DNA of 30,907 bases. Source: DATGZX01 sp035296965 (GTDB taxonomy: Bacteria; Planctomycetota; Planctomycetia; Gemmatales; Gemmataceae). A program made the position numbers and the translations under genes. The notes under the pieces are model-generated. The model saw nothing but the letters and a program-made list of their open reading frames with translations, was not told where the DNA came from and did no database searches. The DNA lies in the NCBI GenBank assembly GCA_035296965.1, contig DATGZX010000138.1:1-30907 (forward strand). Direction: 5' to 3'. Below, piece after piece: positions 1 through 7,636 of this stretch; position 1 is the stretch's first letter, and each line of letters begins with the position of its first letter.

Positions 1-359
1 CTGCGATGAAAAGTCTTTGAACTCTTGCGCTGTGGTGAAAAAGTTCTGTTGTCGTAGGATTTACACGTGGCTCAGAAGCAACGAAACACTGGCTGGTTTT
101 GAGGCGCCCACAGGTGGCTGGTTTTGAGGCGCCCTTTGACATCCCGATTCCTCTGCGTACCTATGGGTGTTACCCTGCGTGCAGAAGACACGCCTTCTCG
201 TAAATGCCACACCTGGCATTGCGACCAGAGCATGCCGCGGTTCCCCGAGCTACCAGCAGGGATCTATCTCAGGCGATGTCTCTTACGGAAGATTTGCCAA
301 CTAACCACCTAGTGGCCAAGAACAGAAAAGAGTTGGCAGCTCGTTTTAATGCGTTTGCA
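1..359. other. Non-coding stretch downstream of the YwgA-like gene
   Basis: No convincing gene was seen in this stretch. The open frames running into it on the plus strand are antisense to the YwgA-like gene and resemble no protein family. It contains one short direct repeat (listed separately). Because the gene to its right is transcribed leftwards, this is the 3' flank of the HD/YwgA operon. No clear hairpin followed by a T-run was found. Confidence 0.5.
90..134. repeat. Two direct copies of a 20-bp sequence, 25-bp period
   Basis: The 20-bp sequence TGGCTGGTTTTGAGGCGCCC occurs at 90-109 and again, identically, at 115-134, separated by five bases. Two copies only, so this is not an array. 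It may be replication slippage or the trace of an excised element. No function is visible. Confidence 0.8.
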
Positions 360-860
360 TTAGTTGAATGGAAGCCCCAACCTCTCCAGCAGTTTCAAGG
401 CTTGCTCCTCTCGCCCTTCCTTGCATTTGCCACCCTTCTTCGCCCGAAGTCGCTGCAGTGCCTCGTCATGGTCGACGCCCATCTCGCGGTAGGAATCGTA
501 GGTCGCGGCCAGTTCCAGAACGACGGGATCAGTGTCGTCCATGAGATCGATGTATTTCTGGAACGGCTTCAATTGGGGCAGGTCCATATTCGGCTCAGCC
601 CGGATCACGTAGTACGTCGAGTCATCCTGGCCGCTATGTTGGACTTCCGAAATAGCGCCAAGCCGCTCAAGCAGACCGATGTCAGACTGAACTCCGGCAC
701 TGTATGGGCCGTAGAAATAGTTCATGTAGTCGTAATCCGTTGGTAAGCCTAAGCGCTGAAGCAGCTTCACTGTCTTTTGGAGCCGGGTTCGTCCAACCAC
801 CTTCCGCCCGGGATGAGCTGCAACAATTCCCGCGAGATAACGAAATTTTTCCGTCTTCAT
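360..860 (-). CDS. YwgA-like protein of unknown function, partner of the HD phosphohydrolase
   Basis: This 166-residue protein opens with a lysine/arginine-rich segment, 'GRTRLQKTVKLLQRLGL' (about residues 23-39), followed by 'YFYGPYSAGVQSDI'. This R(x)LQK...FYGPYS layout is what I recognise from YwgA of Bacillus and, more distantly, from the winged-helix-like Panacea/DUF4065 group. No catalytic motif is evident, and the C-terminal third is charged. Its ATG overlaps the stop of the upstream HD gene in an ATGA (857-860), so the two are almost certainly translated together. In Bacillus subtilis ywfO (an HD protein) and ywgA are also neighbours, as I remember, so the pairing seems conserved across phyla. 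A regulatory or substrate-recognition subunit for the HD enzyme is a reasonable guess but unproven. Confidence 0.75.
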   Translation of the reverse strand: MKTEKFRYLAGIVAAHPGRKVVGRTRLQKTVKLLQRLGLPTDYDYMNYFYGPYSAGVQSDIGLLERLGAISEVQHSGQDDSTYYVIRAEPNMDLPQLKPFQKYIDLMDDTDPVVLELAATYDSYREMGVDHDEALQRLRAKKGGKCKEGREEQALKLLERLGLPFN

Positions 861-2233
861 GACTTTCCCTTCCGTAGCGTGCTACCGGCTACCTTGTCGA
901 TTTCATCCCGGATCGACTCGGGGAAGTAATAGCGCACAAAGGTATAGTTCTTTGTAAGGGTTGCCACGGCTCCCGACAAGGTGCTAAGCTCCACCTGCTT
1001 GCCCAGCGCGTTTTCAACGTAAATCTGCGTGATGGGCTCATCCGCCTCGGGGTCGTAGGGCTTGTATGGCGTATCGGCTGGCGTGTCCTCAACGAAAGCG
1101 TAGGCGGGATCAAGCCTCAGTTCCTTAACCCTTTCTCCAGCGAGTTTCGAAAAACTGAGCAAATCCTCTATCCGCGCGTCCGCGGTGTCTACCGCTTTGA
1201 AGAGCCTGCGATGCACCAAGCCGCTTCCAAGCTGCCCAAGGCACGGATCGGTGCTCTCCCCGCAGCACTTGAGGAACTCGGTCACAGCATAATCATCGAG
1301 GAGCAGATACTGAGCCAGTGTCGGTTCCCCGGCGAACGCCTTGGCCAGCGCTGGATGTGCGTCCGGCACTTGCGGTCGTCCCGTTTCTGCGCTACCCGCT
1401 CTCTCCAGCAACTCTTTGTACCGCTGGAAAGCCAGCCGAAGCATGACCTCTGCTGCTCGAACTGTTTTATGAAAGTAGACTGTGCGGTACATGTGGTAGC
1501 GCGCAAAGACGTAAGCTTCGGCCGCTGACCTAGCCTTGGCACTCAAGTAGAACCGGCCCTTCTCTTCGTTCAAGAAAAGGTGCTGAACCAGCCAACGAAG
1601 ATCGAAATTTCCATAATCGGTTCCCGTTGCGTGGCTGTCCCGAATCAGGTAATCGAACCTGTCCGCGTCCAGTTGACTCGAGACGATGCGGCTGAGGTAA
1701 CTTGGCACCTGCTGCTTGTCCGCAGAAGTGGGGCCGTCGCTGTCTTCCTGACCTTTGTCGAAAAAAGTTGACAGTAGTTTCGGGAGCTTCTGAGCCCAAC
1801 CACCGTCCACTTCGCTTAGGCGCGCATGAACTTCCGTGTCTGGATCCTCGATAATCCTCAGCGTGTATATCTCATGGCTCTTCTTCGTCACCTTCTCAAA
1901 AGCGTGGGAGAACGGCCCGTGGCCGACGTCGTGGAGAAGGGCCGCAGTGAGGACCAGAATTTGTTGCTCCGCGTCCAACTTGCGACCGGTGATTCGCTCG
2001 ACTCGCTCCAGGAACATCCGCGCCGTGTGCATTACCCCGATCGAATGCGCGAATCTGCTGTGGTTCGCTCCAGGGAAGACCATTTCACACAGGCCAAGCT
2101 GTTTGATCCTTCGAAGCCGCTGGAATTCTTTGGTGTTGATCAAACCAAGAAGGAGACGATCACAGTCGGTATTCTCGAACGGAATGATGTTGTGAACGGG
2201 ATCACGAATGACCTTGGGCCAGGTCTTGCTCAT
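857..2233 (-). CDS. HD-domain phosphohydrolase (SAMHD1/YwfO-like, putative dNTPase)
   Basis: A 458-residue soluble protein. The N-terminus 'IRDPVHNIIPF' and the metal-binding set typical of the SAMHD1/dGTPase-type HD superfamily are all present: H63 in 'SRFAHSIGVMH', H101-D102 in 'LLHDVGHGPFSH', and D191 in 'QLDADRFDYLIRDS'. Family members hydrolyse dNTPs to deoxynucleosides and triphosphate. Substrate preference cannot be read from the sequence. After about residue 290 the protein diverges into a C-terminal domain with no motif I can name. The ATG at 2233 is chosen because it places 'KVIRDPVHN' at the usual N-terminal position; the ribosome site is weak. It is the first gene of a two-gene unit and overlaps the YwgA-like gene by four bases. 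dNTPases of this superfamily serve nucleotide pool control or, in some bacteria, phage defence. Nothing here decides between them. Confidence 0.88.
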   Translation of the reverse strand: MSKTWPKVIRDPVHNIIPFENTDCDRLLLGLINTKEFQRLRRIKQLGLCEMVFPGANHSRFAHSIGVMHTARMFLERVERITGRKLDAEQQILVLTAALLHDVGHGPFSHAFEKVTKKSHEIYTLRIIEDPDTEVHARLSEVDGGWAQKLPKLLSTFFDKGQEDSDGPTSADKQQVPSYLSRIVSSQLDADRFDYLIRDSHATGTDYGNFDLRWLVQHLFLNEEKGRFYLSAKARSAAEAYVFARYHMYRTVYFHKTVRAAEVMLRLAFQRYKELLERAGSAETGRPQVPDAHPALAKAFAGEPTLAQYLLLDDYAVTEFLKCCGESTDPCLGQLGSGLVHRRLFKAVDTADARIEDLLSFSKLAGERVKELRLDPAYAFVEDTPADTPYKPYDPEADEPITQIYVENALGKQVELSTLSGAVATLTKNYTFVRYYFPESIRDEIDKVAGSTLRKGKS

Positions 2234-2395
2234 GTTGGCCGCGCTGCCTGCATTACGAGTGTCTCAAGATCGCAATTGACGCCGACCACTCCAAGATAGA
2301 ATCAGACTCGGAATGAAAGCCAAATATATCAGACATGGGCAACTCTGTCACTTCTCATTTCCACGAGTACGAGTGCCCGGAGAAGTGCGATCGCG

Positions 2396-2789
2396 CTAGC
2401 TGCTCTTCAACGGATTAAACACCAACCCACTCAGCAACTTCGGATAAAAGTACGTCGATTTTGGCGGCATCTTTTCCAGATTGCCTGCGATGTCTTCCAC
2501 ATGCTCCATCGTCGCGGGCGGCACCAGGACGGCGAGCTGGCATTCGTTGGCGGCCGAGGCGTCGATCGCTTCGCGGAGCAGGTGCACGTAGCGGCACATG
2601 GGTTGGCTGATGGCTTGGGAGAGCAGTTTGCCCAGCACCAGTACGTGCAGCACGCTGACGGCCAGGCCACGACATGATTCGCTGCGCTCCGGCGCTAATT
2701 CAGCCAGGAGCTGGGGCGAGCGGAAGCAGCCAGTTTGCCAGAGGCCCTCGGCGCTGGTGCCGGCGCCGAGCAGGTCCTGGCTGCCGTCG
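2396..2789 (-). pseudogene. Truncated second copy of the DUF1015 gene 3' end
   Basis: This stretch reproduces the last 130 or so codons of the intact DUF1015 gene (3051-3444) at a constant offset of 655 bp with no indels. Identity is about nine in ten by eye, and the stop codon sits at the same position (TAG here, TGA there). Similarity ends abruptly at 2789/3444. The frame stays open upstream to 2887, but that part is unrelated to DUF1015 and has no convincing start. In the last 45 or so codons the base differences are almost all synonymous, so this copy diverged while still coding for a functional protein and was cut down later, or arrived from a related genome. Expression of the remnant is unlikely. 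Confidence 0.85.
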
Positions 2790-3050
2790 ACCGCACTCAA
2801 GTCCTGATTTTGGGCTAAGCCAGGGATTTGAAATCCTTGGAAATGTGTACTTGTGTTCACATGACATTTGGCAGGCGGAACTGCCATTGAGCAAAAGTCG
2901 GACTTGCGATGTAATCCTTTGTATCTGAATCACTTGCGGAATGCGCTCATTTGTCAGACAAGCAGTCTGGCTACCCCCCCTTTTACATGACATAACATGA
3001 CATGACATTTTCCGATTCCGCCATTTGCTCTGCCGAAAACCGGCGAGCCG
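2790..3050. other. Spacer between the two DUF1015 copies, with ATGACAT repeats
   Basis: Non-coding as far as I can see. It is visibly more AT-rich than its surroundings. Near its right end, a seven-base C run (2973-2979) is followed by four overlapping or spaced copies of ATGACAT within about 2986-3009. A similar ATGACAT also occurs near 2859. It separates the intact gene from its truncated copy and may contain the junction of the rearrangement that truncated it. Confidence 0.45.
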
Positions 3051-4358
3051 TCAGCTCCCCTTCAACGGATTGAATACCAACCCACTGAGTAACTTCGGAT
3101 AAAAATACGTTGACTTGGGCGGCATCTTTTCCAGATTGCCTGCGATGTCTTCCACATGCTCCATTGTCGCGGGCGGCACCAGGACTGCGAGCTGGCATTC
3201 CTTGGCGGCCGAGGCGTCGAGCGCTTCGCGGAGTAGGTGCACGTAGCGGCACGTGGGTTGGCTGTCGGCTTGTGGGAGCAGTCGGCCCAGCACCAGCACG
3301 TGCAGCACGCTGACGGCCAGGCCGCGCCATGATTCGCTGTGCTCCGGGGCTAATTCCGCCATCAGTTGGGGCGAACGGAAGCGGCCGGTTTGCCAGAGGC
3401 CGTCGGCGCTCGTGCCGAAACCGAGCAGGTCCTGGCTGCCGTCGGCCTGGATCAGCTCCCAGGTGTCGCGGGCACCTTGCGCGCCCTTGCCAATCGTCTC
3501 CAGCTCGAAATGTGGGCCGAGCAGGGTGCGTAGCCGGTCGGCCGACATGTCGCCAATGCCGGAGACGAGCCGGTGGGTCGGCAGGATGACCAGGCCCGGG
3601 TCGTTCATGCTCACGAGCATCATCAGCACAAAGTTGGGGGCGGCTTCCGGGTCGCCGGCTTCGCCGGCTGCCTTGCATTCTTCCAGGTAGCGCAGGGCCG
3701 TCTCGTAACGGTGATGGCCGTCCGCGATGAATACGGGCATGGGACCCATGAGGCCGGTCACGGCGCTCACGGCCTGCTGGTCGGTCACTGGCCAGAGCTT
3801 GCTGACAACGCCAAGATGGTCTGTCGCCTCGAGCGGCAACGATCGGCCCACGGCGTGATCGAGCATTTCTTGAACCTGGCCAGTCTCATCGGGATATAGG
3901 CCGAAGATCGGACTCAGGTTCATGCCCGTTGCGTGAAAGAGCCGGAGGCGGTCTGCTTTGGGCCCCGGCATCGTCTCTTCATGGGCATAAATCCTCCCGG
4001 CGCCCAAGGGCTCCAGGCGGACGCGAGCGAGAAAGCCGCGGCGGGTGTGGCGCTGTCCCTCCACTTCGAAGGTCTGGTGGTAGACGTAGAGAGAACGGCT
4101 CGAATCTTGCTTGAGGATGCGCTCGCGCTGCCAGTCGCGAAGGATGCGGGCGGCACGCGTGTAGCGATTGTCGTTCTCGGTATCGGTCGGCCCTTCCTTG
4201 TTCAGGATCAAGCGAATGACGTTGTACGGACTGCGGGCGTAGAGTGCTTGTTGCAAGGAAGCGTCGATGACGTCGTAGGGCGGCGCGATCACATCGCTCA
4301 GGGCGCCGACGTGCCCCAGATCGTAGCGGTAAGCCCGGAACGCCCGAATCTCTGCCAT
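3051..4358 (-). CDS. DUF1015 family protein
   Basis: A 435-residue protein matching DUF1015 along its length. It has 'APPYDVI' near the N-terminus, 'HEETMPGPKADRLRL' around residues 125-140, 'VFIADGHHRYETAL' in the middle and the conserved end 'PPKSTYFYPKLLSGLVFNPL'. The function is not established; the HEE and DGHHRYE blocks suggest a metal- or phosphate-binding active site. The ATG at 4358 is preferred over an in-frame ATG six codons upstream because AAGGAAGGG lies at the right distance before it. It is divergent from yggS. Its last 130 codons are duplicated downstream at 2396-2789. There is no signal peptide, so it is likely cytoplasmic. Confidence 0.9.
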   Translation of the reverse strand: MAEIRAFRAYRYDLGHVGALSDVIAPPYDVIDASLQQALYARSPYNVIRLILNKEGPTDTENDNRYTRAARILRDWQRERILKQDSSRSLYVYHQTFEVEGQRHTRRGFLARVRLEPLGAGRIYAHEETMPGPKADRLRLFHATGMNLSPIFGLYPDETGQVQEMLDHAVGRSLPLEATDHLGVVSKLWPVTDQQAVSAVTGLMGPMPVFIADGHHRYETALRYLEECKAAGEAGDPEAAPNFVLMMLVSMNDPGLVILPTHRLVSGIGDMSADRLRTLLGPHFELETIGKGAQGARDTWELIQADGSQDLLGFGTSADGLWQTGRFRSPQLMAELAPEHSESWRGLAVSVLHVLVLGRLLPQADSQPTCRYVHLLREALDASAAKECQLAVLVPPATMEHVEDIAGNLEKMPPKSTYFYPKLLSGLVFNPLKGS

Positions 4359-4483
4359 GAGTGCCCTTCCTTTCAACTTTGCACGAAGGTCGCTATCTTA
4401 GCGAGTGCCGGCCCGGTGATGCAACCAGGCAAGCAAATCGGTTGGCCGCGATCTTTTAGGCAGGGCCAGAAAGAACCTTGCAG

Positions 4484-5194
4484 ATGATCGACAGCGAGCG
4501 CAGCAAACGACTGGCGAATCGACTGGCGCAGGTCGAAGCCCGTATCGAAGCCGCCTGCCGGCGGGCCGGCCGCGCGCGTGCCGAGGTGACGCTGGTGGCC
4601 GTCACGAAAACGGTCTCCTCGGAGGTCGCTGGCCTGCTGCCCGAACTGGGGGTCATCGACCTGGGCGAGAGCCGGCCCCAGGAGCTTTGGAAAAAGGCTG
4701 CGGACCTTCCGAGTACCATTCGCTGGCATCTCATCGGGCATCTGCAACGCAATAAGGCGGAACGCACTTTGCCATTGGTTCAGCTTATTCACTCGGTAGA
4801 TAGCATGCGTTTGCTGGAAACGCTGGAGCAAGAGGCGGCCAAGCGGCAGAAGTCGATACCTGTCTTGTTGGAAGTGAATCTCAGCCACGAAGCCAGTAAA
4901 CATGGCTTCGAAGCCAACGAAGTGCCGGGATTGGCGGGCAGGATCGTGGAGCTGCAACACGCCCGCGTCACGGGCCTGATGACCATGGCGGCATGGGAAC
5001 CCGATCCGGAGAAATGCCGGCCGACGTTTGCGGCCTTGCGCGCGCTGCGCGATCGACTGCGCGCGGAGCTGGGCACCGAGAGCGTGATGCACCAGCTTTC
5101 GATGGGGATGACCAACGACTTCGAAGTGGCCATCGAAGAGGGAGCCACCTTGGTGCGGATCGGCACGGCGTTGTTCGAAGAGGAAGGCGAATGA
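4484..5194 (+). CDS. yggS: PLP homeostasis protein, YggS/PROSC family
   Basis: YggS-family proteins bind pyridoxal 5'-phosphate on a single TIM-barrel domain and balance vitamin B6 and amino-acid pools. They have no known catalytic activity. Diagnostic blocks are all present: 'LVAVTKTV' with the PLP lysine (about residue 42 from this start), 'GESRPQEL', 'WHLIGHLQRNK', 'HSVDS', 'EVNLSHEASKHGF', 'GLMTMA' and the C-terminal 'LSMGMTNDFEVAIEEGATLVR'. Length (about 236 residues) is normal. The start is uncertain: ATG at 4484 or TTG at 4478, with only a weak AAGAA ribosome site. The stop overlaps the next gene's ATG (ATGA at 5191-5194), so the two are co-translated, as yggS and yggU-type genes often are. 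Confidence 0.95.
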   Translation: MIDSERSKRLANRLAQVEARIEAACRRAGRARAEVTLVAVTKTVSSEVAGLLPELGVIDLGESRPQELWKKAADLPSTIRWHLIGHLQRNKAERTLPLVQLIHSVDSMRLLETLEQEAAKRQKSIPVLLEVNLSHEASKHGFEANEVPGLAGRIVELQHARVTGLMTMAAWEPDPEKCRPTFAALRALRDRLRAELGTESVMHQLSMGMTNDFEVAIEEGATLVRIGTALFEEEGE

Positions 5195-5490
5195 TTGCGA
5201 TCAGCGACCACGCGGAGGGCCTGGTCTTGCCGGTGCGGGCGCAGCCTGGCGCCCGCAAGGCCGGCGTTCTGGGAGAGTATGCCGGCGCGCTCAAGATTGC
5301 GGTGCTGGCGCCGCCCGAAGATGGCCGGGCGAACCGCGCGTTGGTCGACCTGCTGCGCGAGCTTCTGAGAGTGAAGCGTTCGCAGGTGGAGTTGCTGAGC
5401 GGAACCACAGCGCGCGACAAGCGCTTTCTTATTCGATCGCTGTCGCGAGCGGAATTGGAGGAGCGGTTGAGCGAGTTGCTTGGGGGTTGA
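5191..5490 (+). CDS. DUF167/YggU family protein
   Basis: A 99-residue protein with the DUF167 pattern: 'PVRAQPGARKAGV', 'LKIAVLAPPEDGRANRALVDLL' split around residues 34-55, and 'VELLSGTTARDKRFLI'. Members are small alpha/beta proteins of unknown biochemical role, often encoded next to yggS. An upstream in-frame extension to 4993 exists, but it lies wholly inside yggS in another frame. The ATG at 5191 overlaps the yggS stop and starts exactly where the family alignment should, so it is taken as the true start. It is the last gene of the unit; a GC-rich hairpin follows about 75 bp downstream. Confidence 0.93.
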   Translation: MIAISDHAEGLVLPVRAQPGARKAGVLGEYAGALKIAVLAPPEDGRANRALVDLLRELLRVKRSQVELLSGTTARDKRFLIRSLSRAELEERLSELLGG

Positions 5491-5550
5491 ACGGACGTTC
5501 GAGAGTTAGGGGGCGAAGCTGCAGGACAGTGAGCGATTCCAAGGCGAACC

Positions 5551-5593
5551 CCCTCTCCCCCAACCCCTCTCCCCCGAATACGGGGGCGAGGGG
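5551..5593. repeat. GC-rich hairpin / REP-like element
   Basis: A CCCCTCTCCCCCG arm (5564-5576) pairs with CGGGGGCGAGGGG (5581-5593) around the tetraloop AATA, 13 pairs with one mismatch. It is preceded by another partial copy of the C-rich unit at 5550-5561. It lies between the convergent yggU-like gene and hemE, and could serve both as a dispersed REP-type repeat and as a transcription stop. There is no T-run, so an intrinsic terminator is not certain. Confidence 0.7.
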
Positions 5594-5640
5594 GGCCGCT
5601 CCCCGAGGCAGTATGACCGGGCGATTCCGAGCCGCGCCCC

Positions 5641-5661
5641 TCACCCCTCACCCCTCACCCC
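5641..5661. repeat. Three tandem TCACCCC heptamers covering the hemE stop codon
   Basis: Three perfect copies of TCACCCC lie at 5641-5661, preceded by CCCC. Read on the minus strand they are GGGGTGA repeats, and hemE reads through two of them and terminates in the third. Seven is not a multiple of three, so gain or loss of a unit would change the extreme C-terminus. A related AGGGGTGAGGGG motif occurs at about 21176-21187, which suggests a dispersed repeat. Confidence 0.85.
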
Positions 5662-6684
5662 TAATGTCTTGGCCGCCCGGATAAATGCTTCAAAATTCGC
5701 CACCGGCGTGCTGCGATCCACGCCGTGGTTCAGATTGACGATGTGACGATGGCCGCCGCCGGCCAATACGCAGCGCCGGGTCGCTTCCGCGACTTGCTCC
5801 GGCGTGCCGGCTCGTAGCAATTCTTCGTCCACGTTCCCCTGAAATACCAGGTTGGGATATTGCCGGCGTGCGGCTGCCAAATCGTGGCGGCGGCCCAGGC
5901 TGATGACATCCGCGCCGGAAGCAGCCATCTGATCCAGGAATGGGCATTCCTTCACAAAGAGGATGCGTGGCACCGGGGCAACGGCATGGAAAATGGCTTC
6001 GTGGTGCGCTTGGGCCCATTGCTGATACTCCTGCAGATTCAGCAGGCCGGCCCAGGAATCGAAGAGCTGGTAGACGTCGGCACCGGCAGTGCACAGCGAA
6101 CGGAGAAAGTGAATCGTGGCGACGCGGAGTCGCTCGAGCAGGCCCTCCCATACGGCAGGTTGCTCGCGGGCGAAGCGGCGCGTAGCCTCCATGTTCTTGC
6201 CCGTGCCAATGCAGTAGGTGGCCAGGGTGAAGGGCGCCCCGGCGAAAACGATGACGGGCAATTCGCCGTGCAATTCGTGCTTCACTTTTTGCAAGAGCAG
6301 GGTGATGTGCTCGAAGCGCTGCGGATCGGGGATAGCCTGAAGACGCTCGAGGTCGGCGTGCGTGCGCACCGGCCGATCGGGCACAGGCCCCTGGTCCGGC
6401 CGCAGCACGAACGGCAGCCCCATGGCCACGGCCAGCGTTGTGATGTCGTAGAAGAGAATAATGGCGTCGACGCCGAAGCGGCGCGGCAGGAGAGACGCAC
6501 GCGCGGCCAGCTCGACATTTTCGGAGAACTCGTAGAACGATAACCCGGCGCGGAGTTTGCTAAATTCAGGGTCCCAGCGTCCTGCCTGGCGCATCGCCCA
6601 GACCGGCGGACGCTCGACCGGCTCGCCGCGCGCCGCCCGAACCAGAAGATGACGGGATGACGATTTGTCGCTCGACTGGGTCAT
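5641..6684 (-). CDS. hemE: Uroporphyrinogen decarboxylase
   Basis: HemE decarboxylates the four acetate side chains of uroporphyrinogen III to give coproporphyrinogen III in heme synthesis; it is cytosolic and needs no cofactor. The signature 'PVWAMRQAGRW' carries the substrate-binding arginines R32 and R36. 'ILFYDITT' carries the essential aspartate (D80), and 'FAGAPFTLATYCIGTG' and 'NLNHGVDRSTPVANF' match the later conserved blocks. The family's usual NLGHG is NLNHG here. The 347-residue form starting at ATG 6684 is chosen because GGAGGAGAGGAGGAA precedes it; a longer frame to 6741 would overlap ubiE. It lies 37 bp behind ubiE on the same strand, so the two probably form an operon. The last codons lie within a heptamer repeat. 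Confidence 0.97.
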   Translation of the reverse strand: MTQSSDKSSSRHLLVRAARGEPVERPPVWAMRQAGRWDPEFSKLRAGLSFYEFSENVELAARASLLPRRFGVDAIILFYDITTLAVAMGLPFVLRPDQGPVPDRPVRTHADLERLQAIPDPQRFEHITLLLQKVKHELHGELPVIVFAGAPFTLATYCIGTGKNMEATRRFAREQPAVWEGLLERLRVATIHFLRSLCTAGADVYQLFDSWAGLLNLQEYQQWAQAHHEAIFHAVAPVPRILFVKECPFLDQMAASGADVISLGRRHDLAAARRQYPNLVFQGNVDEELLRAGTPEQVAEATRRCVLAGGGHRHIVNLNHGVDRSTPVANFEAFIRAAKTLGVRGEG

Positions 6685-6721
6685 TTCCTCCTCTCCTCCC
6701 AATGCAATTGTCGATCTCCCG

Positions 6722-7468
6722 TCATCCGGCCACCTTGTCAACTTCGCCTGGCTTTACACCGACATAGAGTGTGGCAATGCCGAGCGTCATTGGGTAGAAA
6801 CGCACATCGACAAGGCCGTGCTGACGCATCCGCTTGGCAAGGGCTTCGCCATCGGGAAATTCCATGACGCTGGCGGGCAGGTAGCGATAAGCGTTGTCTT
6901 CGCTGCGCGAGATGATCTGCCCGAGCCACGGCAAGATGCGACGAAAATAAAAGCGGTAGCAGCGGCCGAAGAACCAGTGGCGCGGCTGGGAGAATTCGAG
7001 GATTGCCACGCGGCCGCCGGGGCGGGTGACGCGAACCATCTCGGCCATGCCGCGGTCGGTGTCGGTGACGTTGCGCAGTCCGAAGGCCACGGTCGCGATC
7101 TGAAAGCGGCCGTCCATGAACGGCAGCCGTTGGGCGTCCGCCTCCAGGTAGCGGACCCGGTTGGATGCCTGCCGTTTTTCCGTCTTCCTGCACGCCCGGA
7201 CGAGCATTTCATGGCAGAAGTCGGCCCCAACGATGGGCAGCCGGCCAATGGCGGCTCGGTCGTAGGCGAGGGCCAGGTCCCCCGTCCCGGTGCAGAGATC
7301 GAGGATGGCGCCCTCCTTTTCCGGCGGCACGAGCTGGGTTGTTTTGCGCCGCCAGTACGTGTCGATATTCAGGCTCAGCAAGTGGTTGAGAAGGTCGTAG
7401 CTCGGCGCGATGGCGCCGAACATGCGCCGGATGCGTGTCTCGCGTTTATCGACCAGGGAAATAGACAA
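6722..7468 (-). CDS. ubiE: Demethylmenaquinone methyltransferase (UbiE/MenG family)
   Basis: A class I SAM-dependent C-methyltransferase that converts demethylmenaquinone to menaquinone. The evidence is the N-terminal 'RMFGAIAPSYDLLNHLLSLN', SAM-binding motif I 'ILDLCTGTGDLAL' (about residues 55-67), the family signature 'VAFGLRNVTD', 'RPGGRVAILEFSQP', and the late 'AYRYLPASVMEFPDG' block. Length near 248 residues is normal. There is no ATG start: TTG at 7468 has GGATCGGAG at a good distance and is preferred over TTG at 7474. It is upstream of hemE and probably co-transcribed. A menaquinone enzyme fits the formate dehydrogenase with its NrfD-type quinone-facing subunit further along the window. 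Confidence 0.95.
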   Translation of the reverse strand: MSISLVDKRETRIRRMFGAIAPSYDLLNHLLSLNIDTYWRRKTTQLVPPEKEGAILDLCTGTGDLALAYDRAAIGRLPIVGADFCHEMLVRACRKTEKRQASNRVRYLEADAQRLPFMDGRFQIATVAFGLRNVTDTDRGMAEMVRVTRPGGRVAILEFSQPRHWFFGRCYRFYFRRILPWLGQIISRSEDNAYRYLPASVMEFPDGEALAKRMRQHGLVDVRFYPMTLGIATLYVGVKPGEVDKVAG

Positions 7469-7636
7469 CGTCAACTCCGATCCGCCCGCAGCAGGTTGGG
7501 ACTACGTGATTCTTACACACCTGCCGAGTACCGGCAAGAGACCGGCCCGCCCGCCTGTTGACCCGGTCTGTTCGCCTTCATTCAATACCATGATCGGCAA
7601 GGAGCCTGGGGAGCGTCGACCAGTCGAGGGGGAGGC

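Noticed and set aside
2983..3678. 231-codon minus-strand frame overlapping the DUF1015 gene
   Set aside because: It is a shifted reading of the DUF1015 coding sequence, rich in Arg/Pro/Ala as expected from a shadow frame.
6665..7561. 298-codon plus-strand frame antisense to ubiE
   Set aside because: It is antisense to a clear methyltransferase gene and has no family resemblance of its own.
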